64,000 nt of DNA from Actinomycetota bacterium. GTDB taxonomy: Bacteria > Actinomycetota > Acidimicrobiia > Acidimicrobiales > RAAP-2. Both the position numbers and the translations under genes were made by a program. The stretch lies in assembly GCA_021324045.1 (NCBI GenBank), contig JAJPJV010000034.1, positions 62,001-126,000 on the forward strand, given 5' to 3'. Below, piece by piece: positions 18,060-30,195 of this stretch (positions are counted from its first letter, which is position 1; the number at the start of each line of letters is the position of its first letter). The notes below the pieces were generated by a model that worked only from the letters and a program-made list of their open reading frames with translations, searched no databases and was not told the origin of the DNA.

Positions 18060-18621
18060 TCGGTGGCGCCGTTACCTCGAGGCGGGCATGACGATCAGCA
18101 AGCTGACGCGCGAGCGCGCCGAAGCGGTCATGCGAGCGCTCCTAGAGGAGGGGGGTGCCCCGAGCGACCACGCGCAGCGCTGGGTCGAGGATCTGCTCGA
18201 GCGCAGCCGTCGGCGGGCACAGGACCTCGTTGCGCTCGTCGGCGACGAGGTCTCCAAACAACTGCAGACCTGGGGCTTGGGCAGCGCCGAGGATCTTCTC
18301 CGTGAGGTGCTGCGACGAATCCGCGAGGCTCCAACGCCAGATCGAGGAGCTGAGCAGAGAACCACCGAGCCGATCCCCGCAGCAAGGGGCTCGGCGACGA
18401 AGGCCTCGGGTTCGCGGAAGGCGGCCGGTCGTCCGCGGGGCCCCGCCGTCGGAAAGCCGAGCGCCAAGAAGGTCCCCAGGACCACCGCGAAGAAAGCGGG
18501 CGCTCCCAAGAAGCCCGCGACGAGGAAGGCAGCCGCCACAGCGGTTCCGAAGAAGGCTGCGAAGCTTGCGGCACCGGCGCCCCCCAGGAGCGTGCGGCCG
18601 TCGCAGCAGCCGGCACCGTGA
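18046..18621 (+). CDS. Phasin-like protein with Lys/Ala-rich histone-like tail
   Basis: A 191-residue protein whose start overlaps the end of the HAD gene by 14 nt. The N-terminal 95 residues are amphipathic helix with heptad-like spacing (ERAEAVMRALLEEGGAP, VEDLLERSRRRAQDLVALVG, LREVLRRIREA), as in phasin-like PHA-synthesis regulators. The C-terminal half is low-complexity and strongly basic, with KKAGAPKKPATRKAAATAVP repeats like those of PhaF or eukaryotic H1. Such tails usually bind DNA non-specifically. No PHA synthase gene is present in this window, so a link to granules is not supported here. It may be nucleoid-associated. Confidence 0.6.
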   Translation: MNSTDRWRRYLEAGMTISKLTRERAEAVMRALLEEGGAPSDHAQRWVEDLLERSRRRAQDLVALVGDEVSKQLQTWGLGSAEDLLREVLRRIREAPTPDRGAEQRTTEPIPAARGSATKASGSRKAAGRPRGPAVGKPSAKKVPRTTAKKAGAPKKPATRKAAATAVPKKAAKLAAPAPPRSVRPSQQPAP

Positions 18622-18652
18622 ACTGGGCCGCCACGATGACGGGAAGGGGACG

Positions 18653-19477
18653 CTGACCGCACGCCGACGCCGGCTCGATCAAGAGCTCGTTCGCCGGGGG
18701 CTCGTCTCGAGCCGCCGTCAAGCGCAATCGGCAATCGCGCGGGGACGCGTCTTGGTCGGCGGAGCAATCGCGGACAAGCCATCGCGCCTGGTATCCCCGG
18801 CCGAGGCGGTCGTCCTCACCGGAGATGGACCCCGTTTCGTCTCGCGAGGGGGCGAGAAGCTTGACGCCGCACTCGAGGCCCTCTCGATTGAGGTCGCTGG
18901 CCTTCGGGTCCTCGATGCCGGCGCATCGACCGGCGGGTTCGTCGATTGCCTGCTCCAGCGCGGGGCGTCCCATGTCTATGCCGTCGACGTCGGTTACGGG
19001 CAGCTGCACCCACGGCTGCGCACCGATCCCCGGGTATCGGTGCTCGAGCGAACGAATCTGCGCACCCTCACCCCGGCGCAGCTCTCCTCCCCGGAGGCCG
19101 CCTTCGAGCCCGTCGACATGGTGACGGCGGACTTGTCGTTCATCTCGGTCGTCACGGTGGCCCCGGTCCTCGCCGGGCCCCTCGTTCGTCCCGGCGGTGA
19201 CCTGGTCGTCCTCGTGAAGCCTCAGTTCGAGGCGGGCAGAGCCGAGGTCTCCCGCACTCGAGGGGTCATCGTCGACCCGGCGATCTGGGTAGCGGCGGTC
19301 CAACGCGCGGCATCTGCGCTGTCGGTCGCTGGAGCCGGCATCATTGACGTCGTGCGATCACCCATCCCGGGCGCATCGGGGAACGTGGAGTTCTTCATCC
19401 ACGCGCGCGCAGGAGCTCCCACGTGCACCCCCATCCAGATCGAGCGCCTCGCCCAGCAAGCGATCGTGTCGCGGTAG
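18653..19477 (+). CDS. tlyA: TlyA family rRNA (cytidine-2'-O)-methyltransferase/hemolysin-like
   Basis: An S4 RNA-binding domain (RRRLDQELVRRGLVSSRRQ, RGRVLVGG) is followed by a FtsJ-type SAM methyltransferase with PRFVSRGGEKLDAALEAL, VLDAGASTGGFVDCLLQRG, VDVGYGQLHPRLR and TADLSFISV. In mycobacteria TlyA 2'-O-methylates 16S C1409 and 23S C1920, which gives capreomycin sensitivity. No ATG, GTG or TTG lies in frame near the expected start. The best candidate is CTG 18653, directly preceded by AAGGGG and four codons before the S4 domain. The next in-frame TTG would cut into the S4 domain, and upstream starts would run antisense-like through the phasin-like gene. nadK follows 20 nt later. Confidence 0.85.
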   Translation: MTARRRRLDQELVRRGLVSSRRQAQSAIARGRVLVGGAIADKPSRLVSPAEAVVLTGDGPRFVSRGGEKLDAALEALSIEVAGLRVLDAGASTGGFVDCLLQRGASHVYAVDVGYGQLHPRLRTDPRVSVLERTNLRTLTPAQLSSPEAAFEPVDMVTADLSFISVVTVAPVLAGPLVRPGGDLVVLVKPQFEAGRAEVSRTRGVIVDPAIWVAAVQRAASALSVAGAGIIDVVRSPIPGASGNVEFFIHARAGAPTCTPIQIERLAQQAIVSR

Positions 19478-19497
19478 CCGGCGCGCGGACCGACACC

Positions 19498-20376
19498 ATG
19501 GCAACAGTGGGAATCCTGGCCAACCCCCACAACGAGCAGGCGGGGAAGCTCGCTGCCGCCGCGGCGGAGTGGCTCATCTCCCATGGACACCATCCGAGGA
19601 CCCTGGCAGCCGGCGAGCTCGACGGGATCGACTTTGCCCTCAGCATCGGTGGGGACGGAACCTTCTTGCGGCTGGTAAGCCTGGCCTATCCGGAGCGGAT
19701 CCCCATCATGGGCGTGAACTTCGGCCGCCTCGGCTATCTCCTCCAGGTCCAACCCGACGACCTGAACAAGGCCTTGGCGGCGGCGGTCTCGGGTCAGTCG
19801 AAGGTGGAGGAGCGCACCGCCTTGGAGGTACGCGTCAGCGGAGACGTCGTGCTCGCAGAGAGCGGGACCGAGTTCGCCTTCTTCGACGGCGACCCGACCA
19901 GCGCGGCGGGGGACCCCGACCAGCGCTGGTGGCTGGCCCTCAACGAGGTCGTGGCGGAGAAGACGGTGCCAGGCCACACCGTTCGGCTCGCGACCGCGCT
20001 CGACCGTGACCCGTTCCTCGTCTACGCCGCCGACGGGGTCCTGGTCGCCACCGCGACCGGATCGACGGCCTACAACCTCTCCGCCGGCGGGCCGGTGCTC
20101 GCGCCCGGTCTGCGCTCGATGGTCGTGACGCCGATCGCACCTCATCTGGGCTTCGATCGAAGCATCGTGCTCGAAGGAGACCAGGAGGTCTCCATCACCG
20201 TGCTCGAGACGCGGCCGGCCGTCTTGGTCGTCGACGGCCGCGAAGTCGGACGGCTGGCCCCCGGCGGCACCGTGACCTGCCGCGCCGCTCGTCATCCAGT
20301 TCGGTTCATCTCCTTCGGCCAGGAACGCTTCGCCGGGCGCCTCCGCACGGCGCTCGTCGACGGACGCGACCTCTGA
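19498..20376 (+). CDS. nadK: NAD kinase
   Basis: Phosphorylates NAD to NADP using ATP or polyphosphate. The 292-residue protein has the catalytic/nucleotide motif SIGGDGTFLRLVSLAYPE, then MGVNFGRLGYLLQVQPDDL, ALNEVVAEK, the substrate loop TATGSTAYNLSAGGPVLAPG and IAPHLGFDRSIVLEGDQEV. The start is ATG 19498, giving MATVGILANPHNEQAGKLA, typical of the family. It lies between tlyA and recN as in other actinobacteria and is likely to be expressed constitutively with them. A 15-residue insert around AFFDGDPTSAAGDPDQRWW is somewhat longer than usual. Confidence 0.95.
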   Translation: MATVGILANPHNEQAGKLAAAAAEWLISHGHHPRTLAAGELDGIDFALSIGGDGTFLRLVSLAYPERIPIMGVNFGRLGYLLQVQPDDLNKALAAAVSGQSKVEERTALEVRVSGDVVLAESGTEFAFFDGDPTSAAGDPDQRWWLALNEVVAEKTVPGHTVRLATALDRDPFLVYAADGVLVATATGSTAYNLSAGGPVLAPGLRSMVVTPIAPHLGFDRSIVLEGDQEVSITVLETRPAVLVVDGREVGRLAPGGTVTCRAARHPVRFISFGQERFAGRLRTALVDGRDL

Positions 20377-20384
20377 TCCCGATC

Positions 20385-23788
<3,404 letters not shown>

Positions 23789-23799
23789 CCGTCCTGGCC

Positions 23800-24402
23800 G
23801 TGGCAGCACATCGGGCCCCTTCGCGCTTCGGCCTCGTCGAGGACACGACGCTGTGGCGTGGACACGTGTTCTCCCTCCACACGGCCCGCTTCGTCGATCC
23901 CGACGGTGAAGCCTTCGAGCGGGACGTGGTCCGGCACCCCGGCGCGGTCGCGGTCGTCGCCGTCGACGGAGCGGGCATGGCAACGCTCGTGCGCCAGTAC
24001 CGCGGACCGGTCGCTGCGGAGATCCTCGAACTGCCGGCCGGAACCTGTGACCGCGATGGCGAGGACCTCGAGGCGACCGCTCGACGAGAGCTCGAGGAAG
24101 AGGCAGGCATTCGGGCAGGGAGGCTGCGCAGGCTGGCAACCGTCTTCAACTCCCCTGGCTACTGCGACCAACAGACGACCCTCTTCTTGGCGACGGAGCT
24201 CTCCCGCACCACCCCCGCCCGGGCTGGGACCGAAGAGCGGTGGATGTCTGTCGCCCACATCGCGCTCGACGACGTCGTCGAGCGCGTGCTCAGCGGGGAA
24301 ATCTCCGACGCCACCACGATCGTCGGCCTGCTGCTCGCGCGCCACGTCTTGGCGTCGAGTCCGCCTGAGACCTCGAGCTCACCGGAGCCCTCAGGCTCCT
24401 AG
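23800..24402 (+). CDS. NUDIX hydrolase, ADP-ribose pyrophosphatase-like
   Basis: A 200-residue protein. The NUDIX box is complete: G-TCDRDGEDLEATARRELEEEAG (GX5EX7REUXEEXGU), preceded by the ADPRase-type strand LVRQYRGPVAAEILELPAGT and followed by FNSPGYCDQQTTLFLATEL. The family cleaves ADP-ribose to AMP and ribose-5-phosphate with Mg. The N-terminal RDVVRHPGAVAVVAVDGAG is typical of the ADPRase subgroup. It starts at GTG 23800, 11 nt after pyrG, and its TAG stop shares a G with the GTG of xerD. The position between pyrG and xerD is conserved in actinobacteria (Rv1700). Confidence 0.9.
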   Translation: MAAHRAPSRFGLVEDTTLWRGHVFSLHTARFVDPDGEAFERDVVRHPGAVAVVAVDGAGMATLVRQYRGPVAAEILELPAGTCDRDGEDLEATARRELEEEAGIRAGRLRRLATVFNSPGYCDQQTTLFLATELSRTTPARAGTEERWMSVAHIALDDVVERVLSGEISDATTIVGLLLARHVLASSPPETSSSPEPSGS

Positions 24403-25364
24403 TGCGGGGCGGGGCCGTGCCCACTGCGCTTTCCCAGGGTGCCGAGGAGTACCTGTCGTGGCTTGCAGTCGAACGTGGCCGATCGCCAAGCACCATCAGT
24501 GCCTACCGACGGGATCTGGCCGCTTACGAGGCGCTGCTCGCGACGCGGGGCCGGGACCCCTGCAATGCCGGCAGCGACGACGTCGAGGCACATGTGGCCG
24601 CGCTCCGCCGTGCTCGTCGGAGCCCGGCATCGGTGGCCCGAGCGCTCTCGGCGGTCCGCGGGCTGCATCGCTTCCTCTTCGACGAGGGGCTGGGGTCCTT
24701 CGATCCGGCAGACGACATGGATGCGGTGCGCCTGCCGGTGCGCCTTCCCAAGGCCCTGACCGAGGACGAGGTCAGCCGTCTCCTCGACGTCCCCTCCGGC
24801 AACGGACCCCTCGCTCGGAGAGACCGCGCACTGCTGGAGCTGCTCTATGGAACCGGAGCGCGCGTCTCTGAGATCGTGGGCCTTGATCTGGCTGACCTCG
24901 CGCTCGACGAAGGTCTCGTGCGCGTCTATGGCAAGGGTTCCAAGGAGCGCCTCGTGCCCATCGGGTCCGGCGCTGCGGTCGCCCTCGAGCAATGGCTTGG
25001 ACCGCTTGGGCGCCCGCTGCTCGCGCCCAAGCGGTGGCGTCGGCGCGGGGACGCTGAGGCGCTGCTGTTGAACGCCCGCGGGGGTCGGCTCAGCCGACAA
25101 GGGGCCTTCGCGATCATCCGACACCATGCGCACACGGCAGGAATCGGCCCGATCAGCCCGCACGTGCTCCGGCACTCCTGCGCCACCCACATGCTCGCCC
25201 GTGGGGCAGACATCCGAGTCGTCCAGGAGCTCCTGGGCCACGCGTCGATCGCCACCACCCAGATCTACACGAAGGTGTCGCCTGAGCACCTCCGGTCCGC
25301 ATACCTCGCCGCCCATCCCCGGGCGCACCCACGGCCACGCACGTCAGCGCCGACCGAGCGGTAG
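24402..25364 (+). CDS. xerD: Tyrosine recombinase XerD
   Basis: Resolves chromosome dimers at dif with XerC and FtsK. The 320-residue protein has an N-terminal SAM-like core-binding domain (YLSWLAVERGRSPSTISAYR) and the catalytic domain. All active-site residues are visible: Arg in LYGTGARVSEIVGLDL, Lys in YGKGSKERLVPIG, His-x-x-Arg in SPHVLRHSCATHML, His in LLGHASIATTQ and the nucleophile Tyr in QIYTKVSPEHL. The start is GTG 24402 overlapping the NUDIX stop; GTG 24417 is an alternative. Its place in the pyrG-NUDIX-xerD order supports housekeeping XerD rather than a mobile-element integrase. Confidence 0.92.
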   Translation: MRGGAVPTALSQGAEEYLSWLAVERGRSPSTISAYRRDLAAYEALLATRGRDPCNAGSDDVEAHVAALRRARRSPASVARALSAVRGLHRFLFDEGLGSFDPADDMDAVRLPVRLPKALTEDEVSRLLDVPSGNGPLARRDRALLELLYGTGARVSEIVGLDLADLALDEGLVRVYGKGSKERLVPIGSGAAVALEQWLGPLGRPLLAPKRWRRRGDAEALLLNARGGRLSRQGAFAIIRHHAHTAGIGPISPHVLRHSCATHMLARGADIRVVQELLGHASIATTQIYTKVSPEHLRSAYLAAHPRAHPRPRTSAPTER

Positions 25365-25394
25365 AGCGGTTCGCCAACCTCTAGGCTGACGCGC

Positions 25395-25748
25395 ATGGCG
25401 AGTGAAGCCTCTGCATACGGACCGCCGGCCACCGATTACGAGAGCCTGCTGCGCGCCGAGCAGAGCGAGCTCTTGCGTCAGCTGTCCGAACTCGGCCACG
25501 GCGACGAGGGCACCCTTCGTTACGACCCGAACTTCGCCGACACCAGCCACGTCACCGCAGAACGCGGCGAGGCCGAGGCACTGGCGGGAGAGCTCAAGGA
25601 AGCACTGAGCGAGGTCGAGCAAGCCCTCCAACGGTTGGCCGCGGGTACTTACGGGCGGTGCGAGCGTTGCGGGAACGAGATCAGCCCTGCTCGGCTCGAA
25701 GCGATGCCGGCCGCTCGACTCTGCATTGCTTGCGCGTCGCGGAGCTGA
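25395..25748 (+). CDS. TraR/DksA-type C4 zinc finger protein
   Basis: A 117-residue protein. The first 80 residues are helical with acidic patches (YESLLRAEQSELLRQLSELG, GEAEALAGELKEALSEVEQA), forming a coiled-coil hairpin. The C-terminal finger is YGRCERCGNEISPARLEAMP followed by RLCIACAS, so all four zinc-binding cysteines are present (CxxC and CxxC). DksA-like proteins insert the coiled coil into the RNA polymerase secondary channel. Many actinobacterial relatives are uncharacterised, so I do not claim ppGpp synergy. It lies 30 nt after xerD and 12 nt before the site-2 protease gene. Confidence 0.85.
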   Translation: MASEASAYGPPATDYESLLRAEQSELLRQLSELGHGDEGTLRYDPNFADTSHVTAERGEAEALAGELKEALSEVEQALQRLAAGTYGRCERCGNEISPARLEAMPAARLCIACASRS

Positions 25749-25760
25749 GTCGAGCAACCG

Positions 25761-26738
25761 TTGACCGACCGCTCCAGCCACTGGCCACCTCCGCCGCCTG
25801 AGTCCCGGCCGCAGCGCAGCACGACCGGTCCCGGTCGGGAACGGTCCTCGACCGGGACCGACGGATCCGGTACGTGGTACTACCCACCGGGTGCGTTTCG
25901 GCCGGGCACCAGCGGCGGATGGTCGGGGCGCGCAGGCAGCGCTCAGAACGGGCGGGCGGGCGCGCCGGAGGGTGGACCGTCGGGAGCTCGCCCGTCCCCT
26001 CCGATGCGCGGGCGGCGCTGGATCTGGACGATCGCCCTCGTGGCACTGGGCTTGCTCCTGCTCTCGGCACACCGGATCACGAGCACCGAGGTCGTCCTCT
26101 TCTGCGTGATCCTTCCGTCGATCATCCTCCACGAGCTGGCCCACGGCTGGGTCGCGCTCGCGTTCGGTGACGACACCGCGAAGCGGGCCGGTCGCTTGAG
26201 CCTCAACCCGATGGCCCACGTCGACCCCATCGGCTCCGTTTTGGTTCCAGCCCTCATGATCCTGGGTGGATTCGGATGGTTCGGGTGGGCCAAGCCGGTG
26301 CCGGTCAACCTCGCTCGACTTCGGAGCCCGCGCAACCAAGGCGTCATCGTGTCGCTCGCCGGGCCGTTCACCAACATCATCCTCGCTGGGCTCGCCGCAG
26401 TCTTGTTCCGTGCCTTCGGTGGGCTGAGCATCCTCGAATCAGGTGCTCCAGCCCCGTTGTGGGCGCAGATCCTCTTCTCCCTAGGCCTGGTCAACATGTG
26501 GCTGGCCATCTTCAACATGCTCCCCATCCCCCCACTCGACGGCTCGGTCCTGGTAGAACGTGCGCTCCCGGCGCGCTGGTGGCCGAGATACCTGCGGCTG
26601 CGCCGCTTCATGCTGCCCATCGTCGTGATCGCCGTCATCATCGCCGCGGACGTCCACACGGGCGGGACGAGCCTTTTGGGCCGGTTCTCCGTCGACACAG
26701 AGAACTGGTGGCTGCACCTCCTCGGAGCCCCGACCTGA
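25761..26738 (+). CDS. Site-2 protease family (M50) membrane metalloprotease
   Basis: A 325-residue protein, start TTG 25761. About 90 residues of disordered, Pro/Gly/Ser-rich sequence precede the membrane domain. The zinc motif HELAHG lies in SIILHELAHGWVALAFGDD. A second conserved region, GRLSLNPMAHVDPIGSVLVP, follows, and the third metal ligand lies in FNMLPIPPLDGSVL. This is the short, PDZ-less YwhC/rhomboid-neighbour type found in many bacteria. The long disordered head is unusual for the type and might regulate it. The substrate is unknown; intramembrane cleavage of a signalling protein is the family role. It is convergent with the oxidoreductase at 26796. Confidence 0.88.
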   Translation: MTDRSSHWPPPPPESRPQRSTTGPGRERSSTGTDGSGTWYYPPGAFRPGTSGGWSGRAGSAQNGRAGAPEGGPSGARPSPPMRGRRWIWTIALVALGLLLLSAHRITSTEVVLFCVILPSIILHELAHGWVALAFGDDTAKRAGRLSLNPMAHVDPIGSVLVPALMILGGFGWFGWAKPVPVNLARLRSPRNQGVIVSLAGPFTNIILAGLAAVLFRAFGGLSILESGAPAPLWAQILFSLGLVNMWLAIFNMLPIPPLDGSVLVERALPARWWPRYLRLRRFMLPIVVIAVIIAADVHTGGTSLLGRFSVDTENWWLHLLGAPT

Positions 26739-26795
26739 CCATGCCGCCAATCACCGCTGGCCACGGGCCCGTCGCCCAGCAGCGGGCGAGCGCCC

Positions 26796-28520
26796 CTACC
26801 GGCCGCTGGTCCCCCTGAAGGCGGCGATCACCGCCTGGGCGCTCCGGCGTCCCTGGGCCATTGCCTCGACGACGGTCGACGGGCCGACGAGCGCGTCGCC
26901 GGCGACCCAGACGCGGTCCCGCGCTGGTCGCCACGCACGGCGCAGGCCTTCCTCCCGAGCCAACGCCAGCGCGCCCACGGGGTAGTAGTAGGCGAACCCC
27001 GAGGCGGGACCGGCCAGGATGCCGCTGGCCAACCACGTGCGTTCCGGGAATCCGACGACCGAGCGCCGAGGCGAAGTGGCTGGCACCACGGAGACGAACC
27101 CAGGGTCCGCGCGATACCCCATGGCCATGACGACGAGATCGACGTCCAAGGTCTCCAAGCCCCGCCGCAGCACCTTGGGGGAGCGGTTCGGCCGCCGCTG
27201 CCGAGTCGGCGCGAGCAACGCGCGTCGCACTCGGCGCGCGTCACCGTCGAGCCGGACCAAGGTCCGCGAGAAGCGCACCTCCACTCCTTCTTCGCGCGCC
27301 TCATGGAGCTCGTCGGGGCGCACCAGCGCAAACCGCTCGTCGAGCCAATCGACGCAGACCGCCCGGAAACCCAGCCGGCGAGCGGTCCGCGCGACGTCCA
27401 TCGCGGTGTTGCCTGCGCCGAGGACGAGCACCAACGGCACCGATCGCGCATCGGCACCATCGGAGTGTGCGCCGGGCACGAAGCCCTCAGCGCCCGTCGG
27501 CCGCTCGGCGAGCCACTCCCTTGCACCTCGCAAGAAGACGGTGGCATCCGTCACGCCTTCCAGATCGGTTCCGGGGACCTTCAAGCGCATCGGCAACGTC
27601 GCGCCATGCGCGAGGATGACCGCCTCGTGGGTGGCCAGGAGCTGCTCGAGCACCTCGGGGGAGACCTCGGTGTTGCAACGAAGGTCGACCCCCGCGGCAA
27701 CGAGCTGCTCCCAGGGCCTCGAGGCCACAGCCCTCGGCAATGTGAACCTGGGGATCCCCCAGTCGAGGAGGCCTCCAGGGACGGCGTCCTTCTCGTACAC
27801 GGTCACTGACGCGCCGGCTTCGCGAAGCTCCCAAGAGGCACCGATTCCCGCAGGTCCTGCGCCGACAACGCCGACCGAGAGCCCGCTCGCCTTCGACGGC
27901 AGCCTGGGTGGTGGGATCGGGGCGTGGTCGGCGATGAAGCGTTCCAGTCGCCCGATCGCGACCGGAGGGCCCCCAGCCAGCGACCACGTGCAGGCACCCT
28001 CGCACTGTGCCGCCTGGTTGCACACCCGGCTGCAGATGTCGGGGAGCACCGAGGTGCGACGCAGCACCTCGTGGCCCTTGGCCAGATCCCGCGCCCGAAT
28101 GGCCTCGATGAAGGCCGGGATGTCGTTGTGCGCAGGGCACCCTCGAACGCAGGTCGGATCAGGACAATTCACGCACCGCTGTGCCTCGGCGATCGCCTCT
28201 TCCCAGGAGCTGAAGCCCTCGTGGATCTCCCCGAAGTCGCCGACGAGACCCGCGGCGCGCCTCGGCGCCGAGTCCCTGCGGTCGGCAACCCTCAACGGGC
28301 CTCCGACGGTGATGGCGGCGAACGGACAGGTGCGAACGCACTGCCGGCACCCGATACAGCGATGTTCATCGGCGCGGACCACCCAGTGCTGGAAGTCCAT
28401 GCTCAGCGCTTCCGTCGGGCAGCGGATCACGCACTCCTGGCATCCTGCACAGCGGTCCACGAGGACCGTCACCTGCGGCTGCCCGGTTGCGGTCACCGCC
28501 TGCCCGGTTGCGGTCGCCAC
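26796..28520 (-). CDS. 2x[4Fe-4S] ferredoxin domain fused to GltD-like FAD/NAD(P) oxidoreductase
   Basis: 574 residues from GTG 28520, placed after GGGAGGTGATC, a near-perfect anti-Shine-Dalgarno match. Ferredoxin part: CAGCQECVIRCP and CIGCRQCVRTCP, so two full clusters. Then comes the GltD/DPYD-type N-terminal Fe-S region (CVNCPDPTCVRGCP, CSRVCNQAAQCEGAC). The flavoprotein part has VGVVGAGPAGIGASWELREA (FAD), LVLVLGAGNTAMDVARTARR (NAD(P)) and RVWVAGDALVGPSTVVEAMA. Such proteins shuttle electrons between NAD(P)H and low-potential carriers. The gene follows the NapH-like membrane Fe-S gene by 59 nt, so the pair may connect NAD(P)H to membrane redox chemistry. A 21-nt duplication (28479-28515) encodes the repeated ATGQ near the N-terminus. 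Confidence 0.85.
   Translation of the reverse strand: MATATGQAVTATGQPQVTVLVDRCAGCQECVIRCPTEALSMDFQHWVVRADEHRCIGCRQCVRTCPFAAITVGGPLRVADRRDSAPRRAAGLVGDFGEIHEGFSSWEEAIAEAQRCVNCPDPTCVRGCPAHNDIPAFIEAIRARDLAKGHEVLRRTSVLPDICSRVCNQAAQCEGACTWSLAGGPPVAIGRLERFIADHAPIPPPRLPSKASGLSVGVVGAGPAGIGASWELREAGASVTVYEKDAVPGGLLDWGIPRFTLPRAVASRPWEQLVAAGVDLRCNTEVSPEVLEQLLATHEAVILAHGATLPMRLKVPGTDLEGVTDATVFLRGAREWLAERPTGAEGFVPGAHSDGADARSVPLVLVLGAGNTAMDVARTARRLGFRAVCVDWLDERFALVRPDELHEAREEGVEVRFSRTLVRLDGDARRVRRALLAPTRQRRPNRSPKVLRRGLETLDVDLVVMAMGYRADPGFVSVVPATSPRRSVVGFPERTWLASGILAGPASGFAYYYPVGALALAREEGLRRAWRPARDRVWVAGDALVGPSTVVEAMAQGRRSAQAVIAAFRGTSGR
28479..28515. repeat. 21-nt in-frame tandem duplication at a gene start
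   Basis: CTGCCCGGTTGCGGTC occurs at 28479-28494 and again at 28500-28515, a period of 21 nt. On the minus strand it duplicates seven codons at the N-terminus of the ferredoxin-GltD-like protein (TATGQ twice). The reading frame is kept. Confidence 0.8.
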
Positions 28521-28579
28521 GATCACCTCCCGCTCATCTCTGTCTCGCTCAACCAGTCCTTCTTCGATCGCCCGTCCGG

Positions 28580-30163
28580 TCAGTCCGCTGCGTGCATGAT
28601 CACGTAGAGCACCGCCGCAGCCACACCGCACGCTGCCACGAAGACCCCACTGGCAATGCGAATGCCCATCGGGCTGGTGCTCAGCGGAACCAGCTCGCGG
28701 TTGACGATGCGTACGGTGGCCCACGACGACGCGAGCGTTCCCAGTGCGATGACCACCACTTGGATTGCGACGATCCAGGGATTCGAGAGGATCGCCGTCG
28801 AATAGATCGGTGAACCCACGCCTGAGAACCCGAAGATGTGCTGCACGGAGGGGACGATGCGCGGTGCGTGCTGGAAGAACTTCGGAAGCTGGCGGGCGAA
28901 GTAGTCCGCGCCGACCACCGGGATGAGCCCATAGGCGAGCGGGACGAAGAAGCTGCGGAAACGGCTCGTGCGCTCCAAGAAGGGCCCCTTGGTGACAAAG
29001 GAGATCGTCTTGCTCGCAAAGATCCCTGCGATCAGCCAGGCCACACCAGCGGTGGCCGCAGCGCCGATGGCGATGAAGCCGACGTAGTCGACGGGGTTGG
29101 GATAGTGAGGGAAGCCGAGGTGCCTGTTGAGCCAATTATCCGCGGCGGCGAACGCGTTGGTTGCATTGACCTGCTGGTAGAGGACGAGCCCCCAGAGCAC
29201 CACGACCGCCCATGCAATGTCGACTCTGCGCCTTCGCGGCGTGATGACCGACGTGAGGGGCTTTTGAAGGAACAGCCCCACGTTTCCTTCCGGGCAGGCT
29301 TTGTAGCACTCCGAGCACAGGCCGCAGGAGAGGTTCGAATCGGCGCTCGCCTGCCACGTGTACCACGGGCATCCGAATCCCTCCTCGCCGCCGCGCATGC
29401 AGTCCTTCGTCCGGCAGTCAAGGCAGACCTCGCGGTCGCGCGTGCGGAACCCGGCTACCGACCCGACCGAACCGACGGTCCCGATCAATGCACTCAGGGG
29501 GCACAGGTACCGACAGAAGGTGCGTCGCTCGAAGACGAGGAAGAATGTGAGAGCCGATGCCACGATGCCGACGACCATCCAGCTCGTGGCGGCCGGCGAT
29601 CCCGGCCCGGCGATGTTGAAATACTCTTCGATCCAGGTCAGGCCGAGGAAGGTGCCGACAGAAAGCAGGAAGCCGTAGCGAGCGAGCGGCTCGGGGAACG
29701 TGCGGCCGAGCCCGAGGGCCTTCTGGGTCCGCCGCCAGAGGCTGCGTCGCTGGACCCACTCGGCGAAGCCGCCGAAGGGGCACATCGCGCACCATGCCCG
29801 GCCAACGAGGACCATCATCACGAAGACCAGCGCGAACCAGATGTACCAGGTGATCGCTGTTGCGAAGTTCAGCCCTGGATCCGCGGTCCCGAGGAATCCG
29901 ACGAAGATGACCGTCCAAAAGATGATCTGGTTGGGAAGGATGAGCAGGAACTGAAAGCGACGATCCCCAACCAGGCGCGCGATCCTTCGGTTCCGGGTCA
30001 GATCCCAGCTTCGAGGAGGGTCCGAGGCTGTGAAACGTTCCTCGACGCCCCGACGCTGAGGCGGCCGGAGGCGGAGGGCAACCCGAAGCGGATCGGTCCC
30101 CTCAGGGACCCATCCGCCCACTGCTCCGCCGATGGACTCCGCTCGTTCTGCACCGACGCTCAC
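28580..30163 (-). CDS. NapH/CcoG-like membrane 4Fe-4S protein
   Basis: A 527-residue polytopic protein. Membrane helices are arranged around a CAMCPFGGF motif and FCRYLCPLSALIG, the hallmarks of the NapH/RdxA/YccM family. Then there are cysteines in VCLDCRTKDCMRGGEEGFGC and a ferredoxin-like SCGLCSECYKACPEGN. About six further helices follow at the C-terminus, which is longer than NapH. Family members pass electrons between quinols and periplasmic or cytoplasmic Fe-S partners. A DosR-like 20-bp site lies 33 nt upstream of the start. It is followed by the ferredoxin-GltD-like gene in the same direction. Confidence 0.75.
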   Translation of the reverse strand: MSVGAERAESIGGAVGGWVPEGTDPLRVALRLRPPQRRGVEERFTASDPPRSWDLTRNRRIARLVGDRRFQFLLILPNQIIFWTVIFVGFLGTADPGLNFATAITWYIWFALVFVMMVLVGRAWCAMCPFGGFAEWVQRRSLWRRTQKALGLGRTFPEPLARYGFLLSVGTFLGLTWIEEYFNIAGPGSPAATSWMVVGIVASALTFFLVFERRTFCRYLCPLSALIGTVGSVGSVAGFRTRDREVCLDCRTKDCMRGGEEGFGCPWYTWQASADSNLSCGLCSECYKACPEGNVGLFLQKPLTSVITPRRRRVDIAWAVVVLWGLVLYQQVNATNAFAAADNWLNRHLGFPHYPNPVDYVGFIAIGAAATAGVAWLIAGIFASKTISFVTKGPFLERTSRFRSFFVPLAYGLIPVVGADYFARQLPKFFQHAPRIVPSVQHIFGFSGVGSPIYSTAILSNPWIVAIQVVVIALGTLASSWATVRIVNRELVPLSTSPMGIRIASGVFVAACGVAAAVLYVIMHAAD

Positions 30164-30195
30164 GACCCCAGCTTGCAGCTGGCGCTGATCACGTC

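Noticed and set aside
18155-18652. N-terminal extension of tlyA through the phasin-like gene
   Set aside because: The extension is Arg/Ser/Pro-rich out-of-frame sequence with no homology; S4 domains of TlyA start at the N-terminus.
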